Shown piece after piece: positions 44,117 through 51,977 of a stretch of 64,000 nucleotides of DNA; the stretch's first letter is position 1; every line of letters begins with the position of its first letter. This DNA is from CAYFUF01 sp964394795 (GTDB lineage Bacteria; Bacillota; Clostridia; Tissierellales; Peptoniphilaceae), in assembly GCA_964394795.1 (NCBI GenBank), contig CAYMYX010000002.1, positions 1 to 64,000 on the forward strand, given 5' to 3'. A program made the translations under genes and the position numbers. Under the pieces are notes generated by a model. That model had not been told where the DNA came from. It searched no databases and saw nothing but the letters and a program-made list of their open reading frames with translations.

Positions 44117-44632
44117 ATGGAAGTAATTTTTGATGTTATGGAAGGAATCCTCTTTACCAACATCGTTGGGGAAATTACCTTATATAGCATACTATCGACG
44201 GCCTTAAAATTTATTTTTGTACTTATCGTTTTAGTTTTTATTTATAAGATCGTCAAGATGATCACCATGGATGTGAGAGCCACCCTACAAGAACCTCCCG
44301 TACAGGCGGACTTCTTAAAGCTTTTGAGTGATCCTTTATTATACGAGTATCCCATTAAGAATGAGTATTATCTGTCGGATAATACAACAATAGGCAGAGC
44401 CGATGACAACACGATAGTGATTAAGGATCGGCAAATGAGCAAATATCAAGCTCGAATAATCCAAAATCAAGGGCAGTACTTCATTGATGATCTGGGGTCA
44501 ACCAATCCTACGATGGTCAATGGTTACGTCATTTCCCAACCTACTCAGCTGAATGCCCACGATGTGATTACGGTTGGTGGGATTGACTTCGCCTTTGTAG
44601 ATGGAGGTAACAATGCAAAACAGGCGGCTTAA
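44117..44632 (+). CDS. FHA-domain membrane protein
   Basis: A 171-residue protein with one membrane segment (about residues 25-50) and a C-terminal forkhead-associated domain: GRADDNTIVIKD, then the phosphothreonine-binding region MSKYQARI and DDLGSTNPTMVNG. FHA domains bind phosphothreonine, so it probably couples a Ser/Thr kinase to cell wall growth. Its end overlaps the FtsW gene. This FHA-FtsW/RodA-PBP order occurs in Clostridia and Actinobacteria. GAGGAGG precedes the ATG. Confidence 0.88.
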   Translation: MEVIFDVMEGILFTNIVGEITLYSILSTALKFIFVLIVLVFIYKIVKMITMDVRATLQEPPVQADFLKLLSDPLLYEYPIKNEYYLSDNTTIGRADDNTIVIKDRQMSKYQARIIQNQGQYFIDDLGSTNPTMVNGYVISQPTQLNAHDVITVGGIDFAFVDGGNNAKQAA

Positions 44633-45893
44633 CTTTCAGCAGTTACCTGGGGTAAGGTCGGAGAATTTTTCAAGCATGACCAGTTTAATCGTTCTGTTTC
44701 AGATACTGGCCTTGTCTTTGGTACTGTTTTACCAGATTGAGCATATCACCATCGAGTCTTTGCTATTTGCCCTCGGTCTAGTGATCACCAATATTGTCGG
44801 TATCATTCTGATCCGCAAGCTGACCAGAGGTGACAACTATCTATTGATGATGGTCAATATGCTCTTTACCATTGGCGTCATCATGATTTATCGCATTGAG
44901 CCCTCCATGGGCCAACGGCAACTCGTCGTCTATTTGGGTTCAATCATTGCCTTCTTTGTCGTGTACTTGGTCCTTCGAAGAACCTATCAGTTTTGGCAAG
45001 GAAGAACTTGGCTCTACTACGGCCTAACGGTGGCCATGTTCGCGATCACCCTCATCTTCGGTTACTCTCTTTATGGCGCTCAGAACTGGATTGAGATAGC
45101 AGGCATCCAGGTTCAGCCTTCGGAGTTTGCCAAGATTCCCTTTGTCTTCTTCGTCGCTTCCTGGTACCAAAAGTATGATGACAACGAACATAATTGGAAG
45201 TATAAGATTTCCCTAATGGTTGCCGTGTATGTACTGATTGCCCTCTTTTTCCTCCAGCGGGAACTGGGTACGGCCATTGTCTTTTTCCTTGTGCTAATCA
45301 GCACTCAGGTCGCTTATGAGAAGGACTGGCGCTTAATCGCAGCCAATTTAGGACTAGCGATTTTAGGTTTATTCCTAGCCTACTTCCTATTCGACCACAT
45401 CAAGGTTCGGTTCGACATATGGAGCAATCCTTGGCAGGACTACAATGACAAGGGCTACCAAATCATCCAGTCTCTCTTTGCTATCGCAGAGGGTGGATTC
45501 TTCGGCACAGGCATTGGCTTGGGTCGACCAGGGATGATACCTCTGGGTCACTCCGACTTTATTTTCGCAGCCATTATCGAAGAAATGGGTGGCTTCATGG
45601 GTATCTGCATCATCCTTCTGTATGCCCTTTTGGTGTACCGCGGATTTAAGATTGCCCTAAAACAGGAGAAGGACTTTTATAGCGTATTAGCCCTATCCAT
45701 ATCCTGCTTGTTTGCCGCTCAAGCTTTTATCATGTTTGCCGGGGTAATGAAAGTCATTCCACTCACCGGAATCACCATACCCTTTCTAACGTACGGAGGG
45801 TCGTCTTTGCTATCCAGCTTTGTCCTCCTTGCGGTGCTACAGGTTTGTTCGGAAGACTTTATCTTCGAGGAGATCCGCCATGAAAAGAAGTAA
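44613..45893 (+). CDS. FtsW/RodA/SpoVE family cell wall polymerase
   Basis: SEDS glycosyltransferase that polymerises lipid II, 426 residues with about ten membrane helices. The ATG at 44613 follows GGAGG at 44603-44607 and overlaps the FHA gene by 20 bases. The conserved motifs GAQNWIEIAGIQVQPSEFAKI, RELGTAIVFF and PFLTYGGSSLLSS are present. It works with the class B PBP encoded next. The sequence alone does not decide between division (FtsW) and elongation (RodA). Confidence 0.91.
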   Translation: MQNRRLNFQQLPGVRSENFSSMTSLIVLFQILALSLVLFYQIEHITIESLLFALGLVITNIVGIILIRKLTRGDNYLLMMVNMLFTIGVIMIYRIEPSMGQRQLVVYLGSIIAFFVVYLVLRRTYQFWQGRTWLYYGLTVAMFAITLIFGYSLYGAQNWIEIAGIQVQPSEFAKIPFVFFVASWYQKYDDNEHNWKYKISLMVAVYVLIALFFLQRELGTAIVFFLVLISTQVAYEKDWRLIAANLGLAILGLFLAYFLFDHIKVRFDIWSNPWQDYNDKGYQIIQSLFAIAEGGFFGTGIGLGRPGMIPLGHSDFIFAAIIEEMGGFMGICIILLYALLVYRGFKIALKQEKDFYSVLALSISCLFAAQAFIMFAGVMKVIPLTGITIPFLTYGGSSLLSSFVLLAVLQVCSEDFIFEEIRHEKK

Positions 45894-47274
45894 GAAAAGA
45901 ATCGTTGCGCTCTTTGGCATAATCATGGCCCTCTTTCTAGGCTTGGCCCTCTATCTCACCTATTTTCAAATCGTGGAGGCGGAGAGCTATCGGAATAATT
46001 CCATCAACATGAGAAACTGGGTGGATGAGACCCAGTTCGGTCGAGGGATTTTCCTTGATCGAAATGACCACGAGATTATCGTTCGTGAGCAGAATGGGGA
46101 AGGCAGTTTTGTTCGCTACTCCCAGCACCCCCACATGTACGCCCATATTATCGGTTACAATTCAGTGACTTACGGAAAGACCGGTTTAGAATCTAGCTAT
46201 AATACCTACCTTTTGAATTTACAGGATAACCCAATTTCACAACTTCGAGGACAGATTCTCGATAGAGGTTTGGGTAATGACGTCAAACTGACGATCGATA
46301 ACGAGCTCCAATACCTTGCCTATAATTTGCTGAGTGGTCACAAAGGTTCAATCGTAGCCTTGGACCCCAAGACAGGGGAAGTGTTGGCCATGGTGTCCAT
46401 GCCCAGTTTTAATATGAATAACGTGGACGAGGACTGGAACCTATTGATTGAGAATGAGGACAGCCCTTTATATAACAGGGCGACGATGGGGCTTTATCAG
46501 CCTGGTTCAACGATGAAGGCAGTCACTGCGGTTAGTATCTTGGAACAAGGAATCAATCAGGATTATGTTGATGAAGCTTATACGACCATTAATGGTTTCA
46601 CGTACGCGAACTATGGCGACCAAGCTTACGGTGACATCCGTCTAAGGGAAGCATTGATTCATTCTTCTAATGTGTATTTTGCAGATAAGTCCCAACTTCT
46701 GTATGGGGACGACATGCGAAGGACGGTAGATAATTTCTACTTCAACAAGAGGATCCCTTTTGACCTTGAGACTTCCATATCGAAGGCAGAGTACCACAAT
46801 GGGATGGACGTCAACGTGAAGGCGGCGAACAGTTTTGGTCAGGGCGAGTTGTTGGTGACGCCGTTGCAGATGGCCCTCGTCTATGGCGCTATTGCCAACG
46901 ATGGCATCATGATGCAACCCTATCTGGTGGATCGAGTTATTTCACCCAATGGCTATGTGGTGAAATCAAATTCACCCACAGTGTTATCACGAGTGAGCCA
47001 AACAAATGTTGTCCAAGAACTGCAGGATTATTTACAAGCCACCATGGAGGAGAAAGTTTCATCGGCTCAGATTATGAATTACGCCGTTGCGGGTAAAACA
47101 GGTACAGCGGAAAATGACAGCGGATACGATCACGCTTGGTATTGTGGTTATGCACCGGCAGATAACCCTCAGATTGCAATAGCGGTCATATTAGAGAGTG
47201 AGGGAGCTACGGGAGGTGAGGCAGCCTCACCGATAGCCGGTCAGATTTTTGATTATTGGTTAAACCAACGATAA
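45880..47274 (+). CDS. Class B penicillin-binding protein (transpeptidase)
   Basis: Crosslinks peptidoglycan, probably with the SEDS protein before it. The ATG at 45880 follows GAGGAG and overlaps the upstream gene by 14 bases. The product has 464 residues: one N-terminal membrane anchor, a short pedestal region, then the transpeptidase with STMK (Ser near residue 210), SSN near residue 262 and KTGTAE near residue 405. No PASTA domains. It is shorter than PBP2 or PBP2B of B. subtilis, and more like the PbpA type found beside FHA/FtsW genes. Confidence 0.9.
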   Translation: MKRSKKRIVALFGIIMALFLGLALYLTYFQIVEAESYRNNSINMRNWVDETQFGRGIFLDRNDHEIIVREQNGEGSFVRYSQHPHMYAHIIGYNSVTYGKTGLESSYNTYLLNLQDNPISQLRGQILDRGLGNDVKLTIDNELQYLAYNLLSGHKGSIVALDPKTGEVLAMVSMPSFNMNNVDEDWNLLIENEDSPLYNRATMGLYQPGSTMKAVTAVSILEQGINQDYVDEAYTTINGFTYANYGDQAYGDIRLREALIHSSNVYFADKSQLLYGDDMRRTVDNFYFNKRIPFDLETSISKAEYHNGMDVNVKAANSFGQGELLVTPLQMALVYGAIANDGIMMQPYLVDRVISPNGYVVKSNSPTVLSRVSQTNVVQELQDYLQATMEEKVSSAQIMNYAVAGKTGTAENDSGYDHAWYCGYAPADNPQIAIAVILESEGATGGEAASPIAGQIFDYWLNQR

Positions 47275-47284
47275 GGAGAAAGAG

Positions 47285-48151
47285 ATGGTACGAATTTTAG
47301 TGGATACCGCTTCTGACATCTTAGAGCGGGAAGCGAAAGATTTGAATGTAGAGTTGATTAAAATCCCTATTCAGTTTGAGGACGGCGAATTTTTTCAGAC
47401 GAGTCAGGATGACTTTGATCAATTTTATGACCGCTTGAAAAAAGCCAAGAATTTGCCTTCAACTAGCCAACCTAACTTTGGCGAACTTGTTGAGAAGTTT
47501 ACGGAAATTAAGGAAGCGGGAGACGAAGCTATCTATATCGCTTTGTCCTCCGGTATCAGTTCAACCTATGCTTCTGCAGTAACTGCCTTGGAGCAAGTGG
47601 ATTATGACCGCATTGCCGTTATTGACAGCTTAGCGGCTTCCACATCCCAGTTGCAACTTACGGAAATAGCTGTACGATGGCGCAACGAGGGATACACCTT
47701 TGAGAAGTTAGTTGAAGAAGTTGAAAGGATTAAACGGCATAATATCATCCTGCAGAATGTCGATACGTTAACCTACCTGAAAAAAGGAGGGCGCGTGCCT
47801 GCGTCTATTGCAATGATTGGAAATGCCCTGAACTTAAAACCCATGTTGACGATCAATGGAGAGGGGAAACTAAATTCCCTCAAGAAAGACCGGGGGAGGA
47901 AGACGAGCTTCAGAAGCTTAATCAGCACCCTCCAGTCCTACGGCATCAATGAGGACTATCCCGTTAAAATCATCTATACCTCTAATCGCGAGATGGGCGA
48001 AGAATTGGAAGAAATGCTTAAAGAAGCTACGGGTATTACATCGACTCGCGTCATTCAGATGGGTGGCGTTGTAGGAACCCACATAGGTCCTAACGGTGTC
48101 GGTCTAGCGGCTATTGTTGAGAAGGATATTTTTGCTACAGAAGAAAATTGA
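47285..48151 (+). CDS. DegV family protein (fatty acid-binding)
   Basis: DegV/FakB-type proteins bind a fatty acid and can present it to the FakA kinase. It has 288 residues; MVRILVDTASDI at the N-terminus holds the conserved D-T/S-S/A-D pattern, followed by PTTSQPN-like LPSTSQPNFGE, SSGISSTYASA and VDTLTYLKKGGRVPAS. It begins 10 bases after the PBP gene and ends in a shared terminator with nadK. Confidence 0.9.
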   Translation: MVRILVDTASDILEREAKDLNVELIKIPIQFEDGEFFQTSQDDFDQFYDRLKKAKNLPSTSQPNFGELVEKFTEIKEAGDEAIYIALSSGISSTYASAVTALEQVDYDRIAVIDSLAASTSQLQLTEIAVRWRNEGYTFEKLVEEVERIKRHNIILQNVDTLTYLKKGGRVPASIAMIGNALNLKPMLTINGEGKLNSLKKDRGRKTSFRSLISTLQSYGINEDYPVKIIYTSNREMGEELEEMLKEATGITSTRVIQMGGVVGTHIGPNGVGLAAIVEKDIFATEEN

Positions 48152-48167
48152 GTTAAATTAAGTATAG

Positions 48168-48203
48168 AAAAAAGACAGGTTCCTAGAGGAACTTGTCTTT
48201 TAA
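48168..48203. terminator. Bidirectional terminator between degV-like and nadK
   Basis: AAAAGACAGGTTCC / GGAACTTGTCTTTT, 12 or more pairs with one wobble and a TAGA loop, A-tract on one side and T-tract on the other. The nadK stop codon lies inside the stem. Confidence 0.88.
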
Positions 48204-48983
48204 ATTGTGCCAATACCAGTTCTTGGTAAAGGCCACGCGTTTGATATATTTGTCTGTTGAACAGAAGATGATACTCTTTACGCCCTTGAACTGACGTTCA
48301 ACACCATCAGCCATCACTCGAATTCGTTCGGCATCATCCGGATTGATATGAAGCCGAAGAACGGAATGGGAGGGGACTACAATTGAAGATGGTAGGGAAG
48401 TGTAGCGTTTCGATTGGATAGGCGAAACGGTCGTCACTTGAAAACCCTCTAGGGTCTGATAGAGAATCGCTCCATCGGCTGATAGGTTGTAAGCTGTTGA
48501 GCCGGCAGGCGTTGATACGATTAAGCCATCGGCTGATTGATCGATGATGCGGACCCCGTCAAAGTCTAAGAGCATTTGCAGTAGGTGGAAGTCAACGGTG
48601 GAGACGAAAAATTCGTTTACAACATTCAAATCATAAGACCATGAGCTGGTCTCGATCTTTGCCGAGAGTAGTTGCAAGGAGTCAACGGTGTATTCCTCCT
48701 TTAAGAGGAGGTCTAGATATTCAATGTAATTTACAGCGTCTATCTCTTGGAAGAATCCTAAGTGGCCAGTATTTATGCCTACGAAGGGAATGGTGGAGAA
48801 GCCGCTTTCCCTAACCGCTCGGAGAAAGGTTCCGTCTCCTCCTATTACAAAGTTAAACTTGGCATCTTCACGGAAAACACGACTGATGATGTACCCTCTA
48901 TCTTCAAGATAGGGGGTAACGGCATTCTTCATTGCTATTGTTTTGGGTTGATCATTCATAAACACATTGATATATTGGACCAC
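48183..48983 (-). CDS. nadK: NAD kinase
   Basis: Phosphorylates NAD to NADP. I set the start at the GTG at 48983 because GGAGG lies five bases upstream; this gives 266 residues, the usual size, whereas the ATG at 49019 would overlap that ribosome binding site region. It has the GGDGTFLRAV motif near residue 45 and the second conserved STPAGSTAYNLSADGAI. It stands alone on the minus strand. Confidence 0.93.
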   Translation of the reverse strand: MVQYINVFMNDQPKTIAMKNAVTPYLEDRGYIISRVFREDAKFNFVIGGDGTFLRAVRESGFSTIPFVGINTGHLGFFQEIDAVNYIEYLDLLLKEEYTVDSLQLLSAKIETSSWSYDLNVVNEFFVSTVDFHLLQMLLDFDGVRIIDQSADGLIVSTPAGSTAYNLSADGAILYQTLEGFQVTTVSPIQSKRYTSLPSSIVVPSHSVLRLHINPDDAERIRVMADGVERQFKGVKSIIFCSTDKYIKRVAFTKNWYWHNLKDKFL

Positions 48984-49069
48984 GACTACCTCCAGGACTT
49001 CTATTGAATATAGTAACATAATTTTCAGGTTTGAAGAAAGAATACGATTTCACACGTGAAGACGTTTTC

Positions 49070-49098
49070 TTGCACTTGTTTAAAAAATTTGTTATAAT
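49070..49098 (+). promoter_or_regulatory. Promoter of the 6S RNA candidate
   Basis: TTGCAC at 49070-49075, a 17-base spacer, and TATAAT at 49093-49098. The predicted start is G49105, exactly the first base of the RNA closing helix. Confidence 0.85.
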
Positions 49099-49104
49099 CT
49101 AATT

Positions 49105-49268
49105 GTCCTTGGATACGAGGCCTGAAAATTAAACCTACGCCTATTATAAGGGATTGCGGAGTTCGGATTGAGAAGACAAGCCTCCTTTGAGTGGAAGTCT
49201 GATTTATTCGACAGCGAGCCCACCTTCACAAACAGAAGGTATTAATAAAGTAAGGTCCCAGGGACCTT
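49105..49268 (+). ncRNA. ssrS: 6S RNA candidate
   Basis: Structured RNA of about 164 nt that would bind the sigma-A RNA polymerase holoenzyme. The 5' end GTCCTTGG (49105-49112) pairs with CCAGGGAC (49259-49266), seven Watson-Crick pairs and one wobble. A small hairpin ACCTTC / GAAGGT sits on the 3' side near 49223-49241, as in the central bubble of Bacillota 6S RNA, and TCGGAT and AGAC pair with ATTCGA and GTCT in the distal arm. Strong promoter, no ORF, and a terminator follow the same pattern. The identification is by structure and context only. Confidence 0.68.
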
Positions 49269-49274
49269 TATAGA

Positions 49275-49306
49275 AATTTCTCGGTTAATACCGAGAAATT
49301 TTTTTG
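49275..49306 (+). terminator. Terminator after the 6S RNA candidate
   Basis: AAATTTCTCGG / CCGAGAAATTT, eleven pairs with a TTAATA loop, then a T-run. Confidence 0.9.
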
Positions 49307-49387
49307 TCTGTAATCAGGGATTTTGTGGTAAAAAAAATATTTATGGGTAATTATAATCCAGTAATAAAATATTTAAGGAGGATTATC

Positions 49388-49918
49388 ATGGGAATAGCTG
49401 ATTATTTAGAACAGAAAAATAAAGAAAGAGTAAGAAGAGCACGTGCTGAAGATGCTAAAAAGGTGTCACTAGGTGTCATCATCGGTGCAGCCGTAGGTGC
49501 ATCTGCAGGTTTACTACTTGCTCCTAAGTCAGGCAAAGAAACTAGAGAAGATTTAGGCAACGTCGCGAAAGATGCAGCAGAAACAGTAAAGATTAAGACT
49601 GGCCAAGCTGTAGATACTGTTAAGGCAAAGACTGATGACGTTGTTACGAAAGCAAAGACTTTCTATTCTGATCGCGTAGATAGCAAACTTACCAATATCG
49701 GCACAGTTGGCGATGATGCTGACCTTGGTGACGATTTGAACGATCTCAAGAATGAGACTAAGGACGCTGCTCACGACGTGAAGAATGAAACAAAAGATGC
49801 GTATCATGACGTTAAGAATGAAGCTAAGGATGCTGCAACTGACGTCAAGAACCAAGCAAAGGATACAGCAAACGACGTAAAGAACGAAGTTAAAAAAGAC
49901 AACAACAAGAAGTTCTAG
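49388..49918 (+). CDS. YtxH-domain protein with C-terminal 11-residue repeats
   Basis: A 176-residue stress-type protein. The ATG at 49388 follows AAGGAGG. The YtxH domain has one hydrophobic segment with LGVIIGAAVGASAGLLLAPKSGKETRE, residues 28-54. The rest is a lysine- and aspartate-rich helix. From residue 119 to 171 it repeats an 11-residue unit, DVKNETKDAAH and variants, nearly five times, like LEA group 3 proteins and the apolipoprotein-type helices of some YtxH relatives. It is followed 14 bases later by a DUF948 gene, the usual partner. Confidence 0.86.
   Translation: MGIADYLEQKNKERVRRARAEDAKKVSLGVIIGAAVGASAGLLLAPKSGKETREDLGNVAKDAAETVKIKTGQAVDTVKAKTDDVVTKAKTFYSDRVDSKLTNIGTVGDDADLGDDLNDLKNETKDAAHDVKNETKDAYHDVKNEAKDAATDVKNQAKDTANDVKNEVKKDNNKKF
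49742..49891 (+). repeat. 33-bp coding repeats, four full units plus a partial one
   Basis: Tandem 33-base units in frame in the YtxH gene, each coding D-V/L-K-N-E/Q-x-K-D-x-A-x. Units differ mainly at third positions, so the repeat is kept at the protein level. Confidence 0.85.
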
Positions 49919-49932
49919 AATAGGAGGAAAAC

Positions 49933-50397
49933 GTGCCAACGAATGAATTTACATTCACGTTTACTCTTAATGGTTTGCTTATCGCAATTCTAGTAATCGT
50001 TGCTATCGTCGCTTTAGTTTTCTTGATTTCAGTATTGATGAAGCTATCTAAGACTTTAGGATCAGTTTCTGAAATCGTATCTAAGAATCAAGAAGAATTA
50101 GACAAGACGATTAAAACATTACCGGAAATTACGAGTAAATTGAACTCGAGCATCGACAATGTCGATATGATTCTCGCTCAATCTTCGCCAGATATCGTGG
50201 AGTCCATTGGACAAGTACGCGATACTTTGGTTAACGCTACGCGCTTAAGTTCTGATGTAGCTGACAGTGTAGAATATATTGCTACAACAGCGATTGATAC
50301 GGTGGATTCTGTATCTTCAGGATTCTCAAAGTCCGCATCACAAATGGGCTACGTAAAAGAAATCGTTGATGTCATAAGAAATGTCATCAGGAAGTAG
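49933..50397 (+). CDS. DUF948 domain protein
   Basis: A 154-residue protein with a single membrane helix (residues 13-37) and a long amphipathic coiled-coil-like tail. GTG start at 49933 after AGGAGG. DUF948 proteins commonly follow YtxH genes in Bacillota, and in some species are near ccpA. The function is unknown; a membrane-linked stress role with YtxH is likely from context. A terminator follows. Confidence 0.85.
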   Translation: MPTNEFTFTFTLNGLLIAILVIVAIVALVFLISVLMKLSKTLGSVSEIVSKNQEELDKTIKTLPEITSKLNSSIDNVDMILAQSSPDIVESIGQVRDTLVNATRLSSDVADSVEYIATTAIDTVDSVSSGFSKSASQMGYVKEIVDVIRNVIRK

Positions 50398-50439
50398 TGC
50401 ATAGCAAGAGAGAAAATTGCGATTAATTGTACACTTAAT

Positions 50440-50483
50440 CCCCCTACAGTCGGGCATACTGCCTACTGTAGGGGTACTTTTTT
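50440..50483 (+). terminator. Terminator after the DUF948 gene
   Basis: CCCCTACAG / CTGTAGGGG, nine pairs with a 16-base loop that can itself form GGGC / GCCT-type pairing, followed by a T-run. Confidence 0.85.
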
Positions 50484-50582
50484 GGCCTTTGGGAAAACGA
50501 AAAGATATTCATTAATTAACCCTTAAAATGTGTACATTCTATTATTTCTGTGCTAATATACTAAAAGATGAACATCAAATAA

Positions 50583-50594
50583 GATAACGTTGTC
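50583..50594. promoter_or_regulatory. Candidate autoregulatory operator of the ccpA-like gene
   Basis: GATAACGTTGTC is a 12-base near-palindrome (one mismatched pair) centred on CG, the pattern bound by LacI-family proteins. It lies eight bases before the AAGGAG of the ccpA-like gene. It matches the cre consensus with two differences. Confidence 0.5.
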
Positions 50595-50612
50595 AAAGCA
50601 AAGGAGAGCACG

Positions 50613-51623
50613 ATGTCACAACCAACAATCAAAGATGTAGCGAAGTTGGCAGGTGTTTCTATCTCTACGGTTTCACGAGTCATGAACAAATCCAAGCCGG
50701 TTAGTCCCGAGGCAGAACGAAAAGTTATCGACGCCATCAACAAGTTAGGGTTTAAACCAAACGAGTTGGCGAGAAGCCTCGTTATGAAGAAATCTAATTC
50801 GATTGGTATACTCGTAAAGGATATCGGTATTGAGTACATGGCCCAAATGATACGTGGGGCGGAAGAAATCGGAAGAATGTATAACTACGATATCTTACTG
50901 TCCAGTACTTATGGTGAAATCGAACAAGAGAAGAAGGCCGTTGACTTCCTATATCGAAAGCAAGTAGAAGGTGTCATCATTATTTCGGAAGACATCGAAG
51001 CAGAAATAATCGTGAAGATTAGGGAATATCATCTGCCCTATATTCTCCTAGATCGTTTTTACAAGTCAAACGATTACCACACGGTATCCATCAATTACCG
51101 TGAAGCGATGGCTGAGCTAACCGATGCCATCATCGCACTGGGTAATCAAGACATCCTGTATATGAAAACGAACAAGAACTTTGACATTGGACAATATAAA
51201 CTATTGGGTTACGAAGATTCCATGAAGGCACTCCAAAAGGAAGCCCTGACGTTCAACGTGGATCAAAACTCGACCAATGATGGCTACGAAGCAGCAGCGG
51301 AGTATGACCGCGAGCATGGCCTAAGTAATTTATCAGCAGTTATCACAGAGACGGATGATTTAGCCATTGGCGTCATCAACTACTGTTATGATCACGACAT
51401 ACAGGTTCCTAATGACTTGCAGATTGCAGGATTCGGAGGAACAAAACTTGGTTCAATTATTCGACCAAGGCTGACTACAGTAATTGAACCCTATTATGAC
51501 ATTGGGGCAATTGCAATGAGAAAGTTAACAAAGATTCTGCAAGACGATGAGAAGATGGATGAAACCATTTACCTTCCCACTCAGATTGCTGAACGTGAAT
51601 CAACGAAGAAGATTACCAACTAA
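50613..51623 (+). CDS. ccpA: LacI-family regulator, CcpA-like
   Basis: Probable global carbon catabolite regulator. It has 336 residues: helix-turn-helix TIKDVAKLAGVSISTVSRVM (residues 5-24), hinge ELARSLVMKK, and a core domain whose C-terminal part (PNDLQIAGFGGT, then IRPRLTTVIEPYYDIGAIAM) resembles CcpA closely. The family GFD/GFN motif is here GFGG, so the usual effector-contacting Asp or Asn is missing. HPr, the CcpA corepressor, is encoded 36 bases downstream, which supports the call. AAGGAG precedes the ATG. Confidence 0.75.
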   Translation: MSQPTIKDVAKLAGVSISTVSRVMNKSKPVSPEAERKVIDAINKLGFKPNELARSLVMKKSNSIGILVKDIGIEYMAQMIRGAEEIGRMYNYDILLSSTYGEIEQEKKAVDFLYRKQVEGVIIISEDIEAEIIVKIREYHLPYILLDRFYKSNDYHTVSINYREAMAELTDAIIALGNQDILYMKTNKNFDIGQYKLLGYEDSMKALQKEALTFNVDQNSTNDGYEAAAEYDREHGLSNLSAVITETDDLAIGVINYCYDHDIQVPNDLQIAGFGGTKLGSIIRPRLTTVIEPYYDIGAIAMRKLTKILQDDEKMDETIYLPTQIAERESTKKITN

Positions 51624-51659
51624 CAAAGAATAGAACTGAAGAATATTGAGGAGGAACCA

Positions 51660-51920
51660 ATGGTTGAGAAGATTGTAACCGTAGTAAATGAGACAGGTTT
51701 GCATGCCAGACCAGCAGCAGCTCTAGTCCAATTCGTAAAGAATATCCCCGGTGATGTGGAAATCGTAAAAGATGGCAAAGTTGCAAATGCGAAGAGCATT
51801 TTCAATGTAATGAGCTTAGGCATCTCCAAAGGAACGGAAGTGATTGTGCGTGTCAATGGGGAAGATGAGGAAGAGAATTTAGACAAAGTAGTTGAATTCA
51901 TTCAGAATCTAGCCGAATAA
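51660..51920 (+). CDS. ptsH: Phosphocarrier protein HPr
   Basis: Carries phosphate in the PTS and, when phosphorylated on Ser46, is the corepressor of CcpA. Its 86 residues are typical. His15 lies in GLHARPAA and Ser46 in AKSIFNV, so it is HPr rather than Crh, which lacks the histidine. AGGAGG precedes the ATG. No enzyme I gene follows; the next element is a terminator. It is adjacent to the ccpA-like gene. Confidence 0.94.
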   Translation: MVEKIVTVVNETGLHARPAAALVQFVKNIPGDVEIVKDGKVANAKSIFNVMSLGISKGTEVIVRVNGEDEEENLDKVVEFIQNLAE

Positions 51921-51926
51921 TAATAG

Positions 51927-51954
51927 AAGGATACCATTTTGGTGTCCTTTTTTT
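51927..51954 (+). terminator. Terminator after ptsH
   Basis: AAGGATACC / GGTGTCCTT, nine pairs with one wobble, ATTTT loop, then T-run. It lies just before the YitT gene. Confidence 0.85.
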
Positions 51955-51977
51955 CATCACAGTTGTTTGGAGGATTT

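Noticed and set aside
48984..49019. ATG at 49019 as the nadK start
   Set aside because: The GGAGG lies downstream of it and just before the GTG at 48983, which gives the usual 266 residues.
49742..49891. 33-bp tandem repeats considered as a CRISPR or VNTR array
   Set aside because: They are contiguous, in frame, and vary at third codon positions; they encode the YtxH C-terminal helix and have no spacers.
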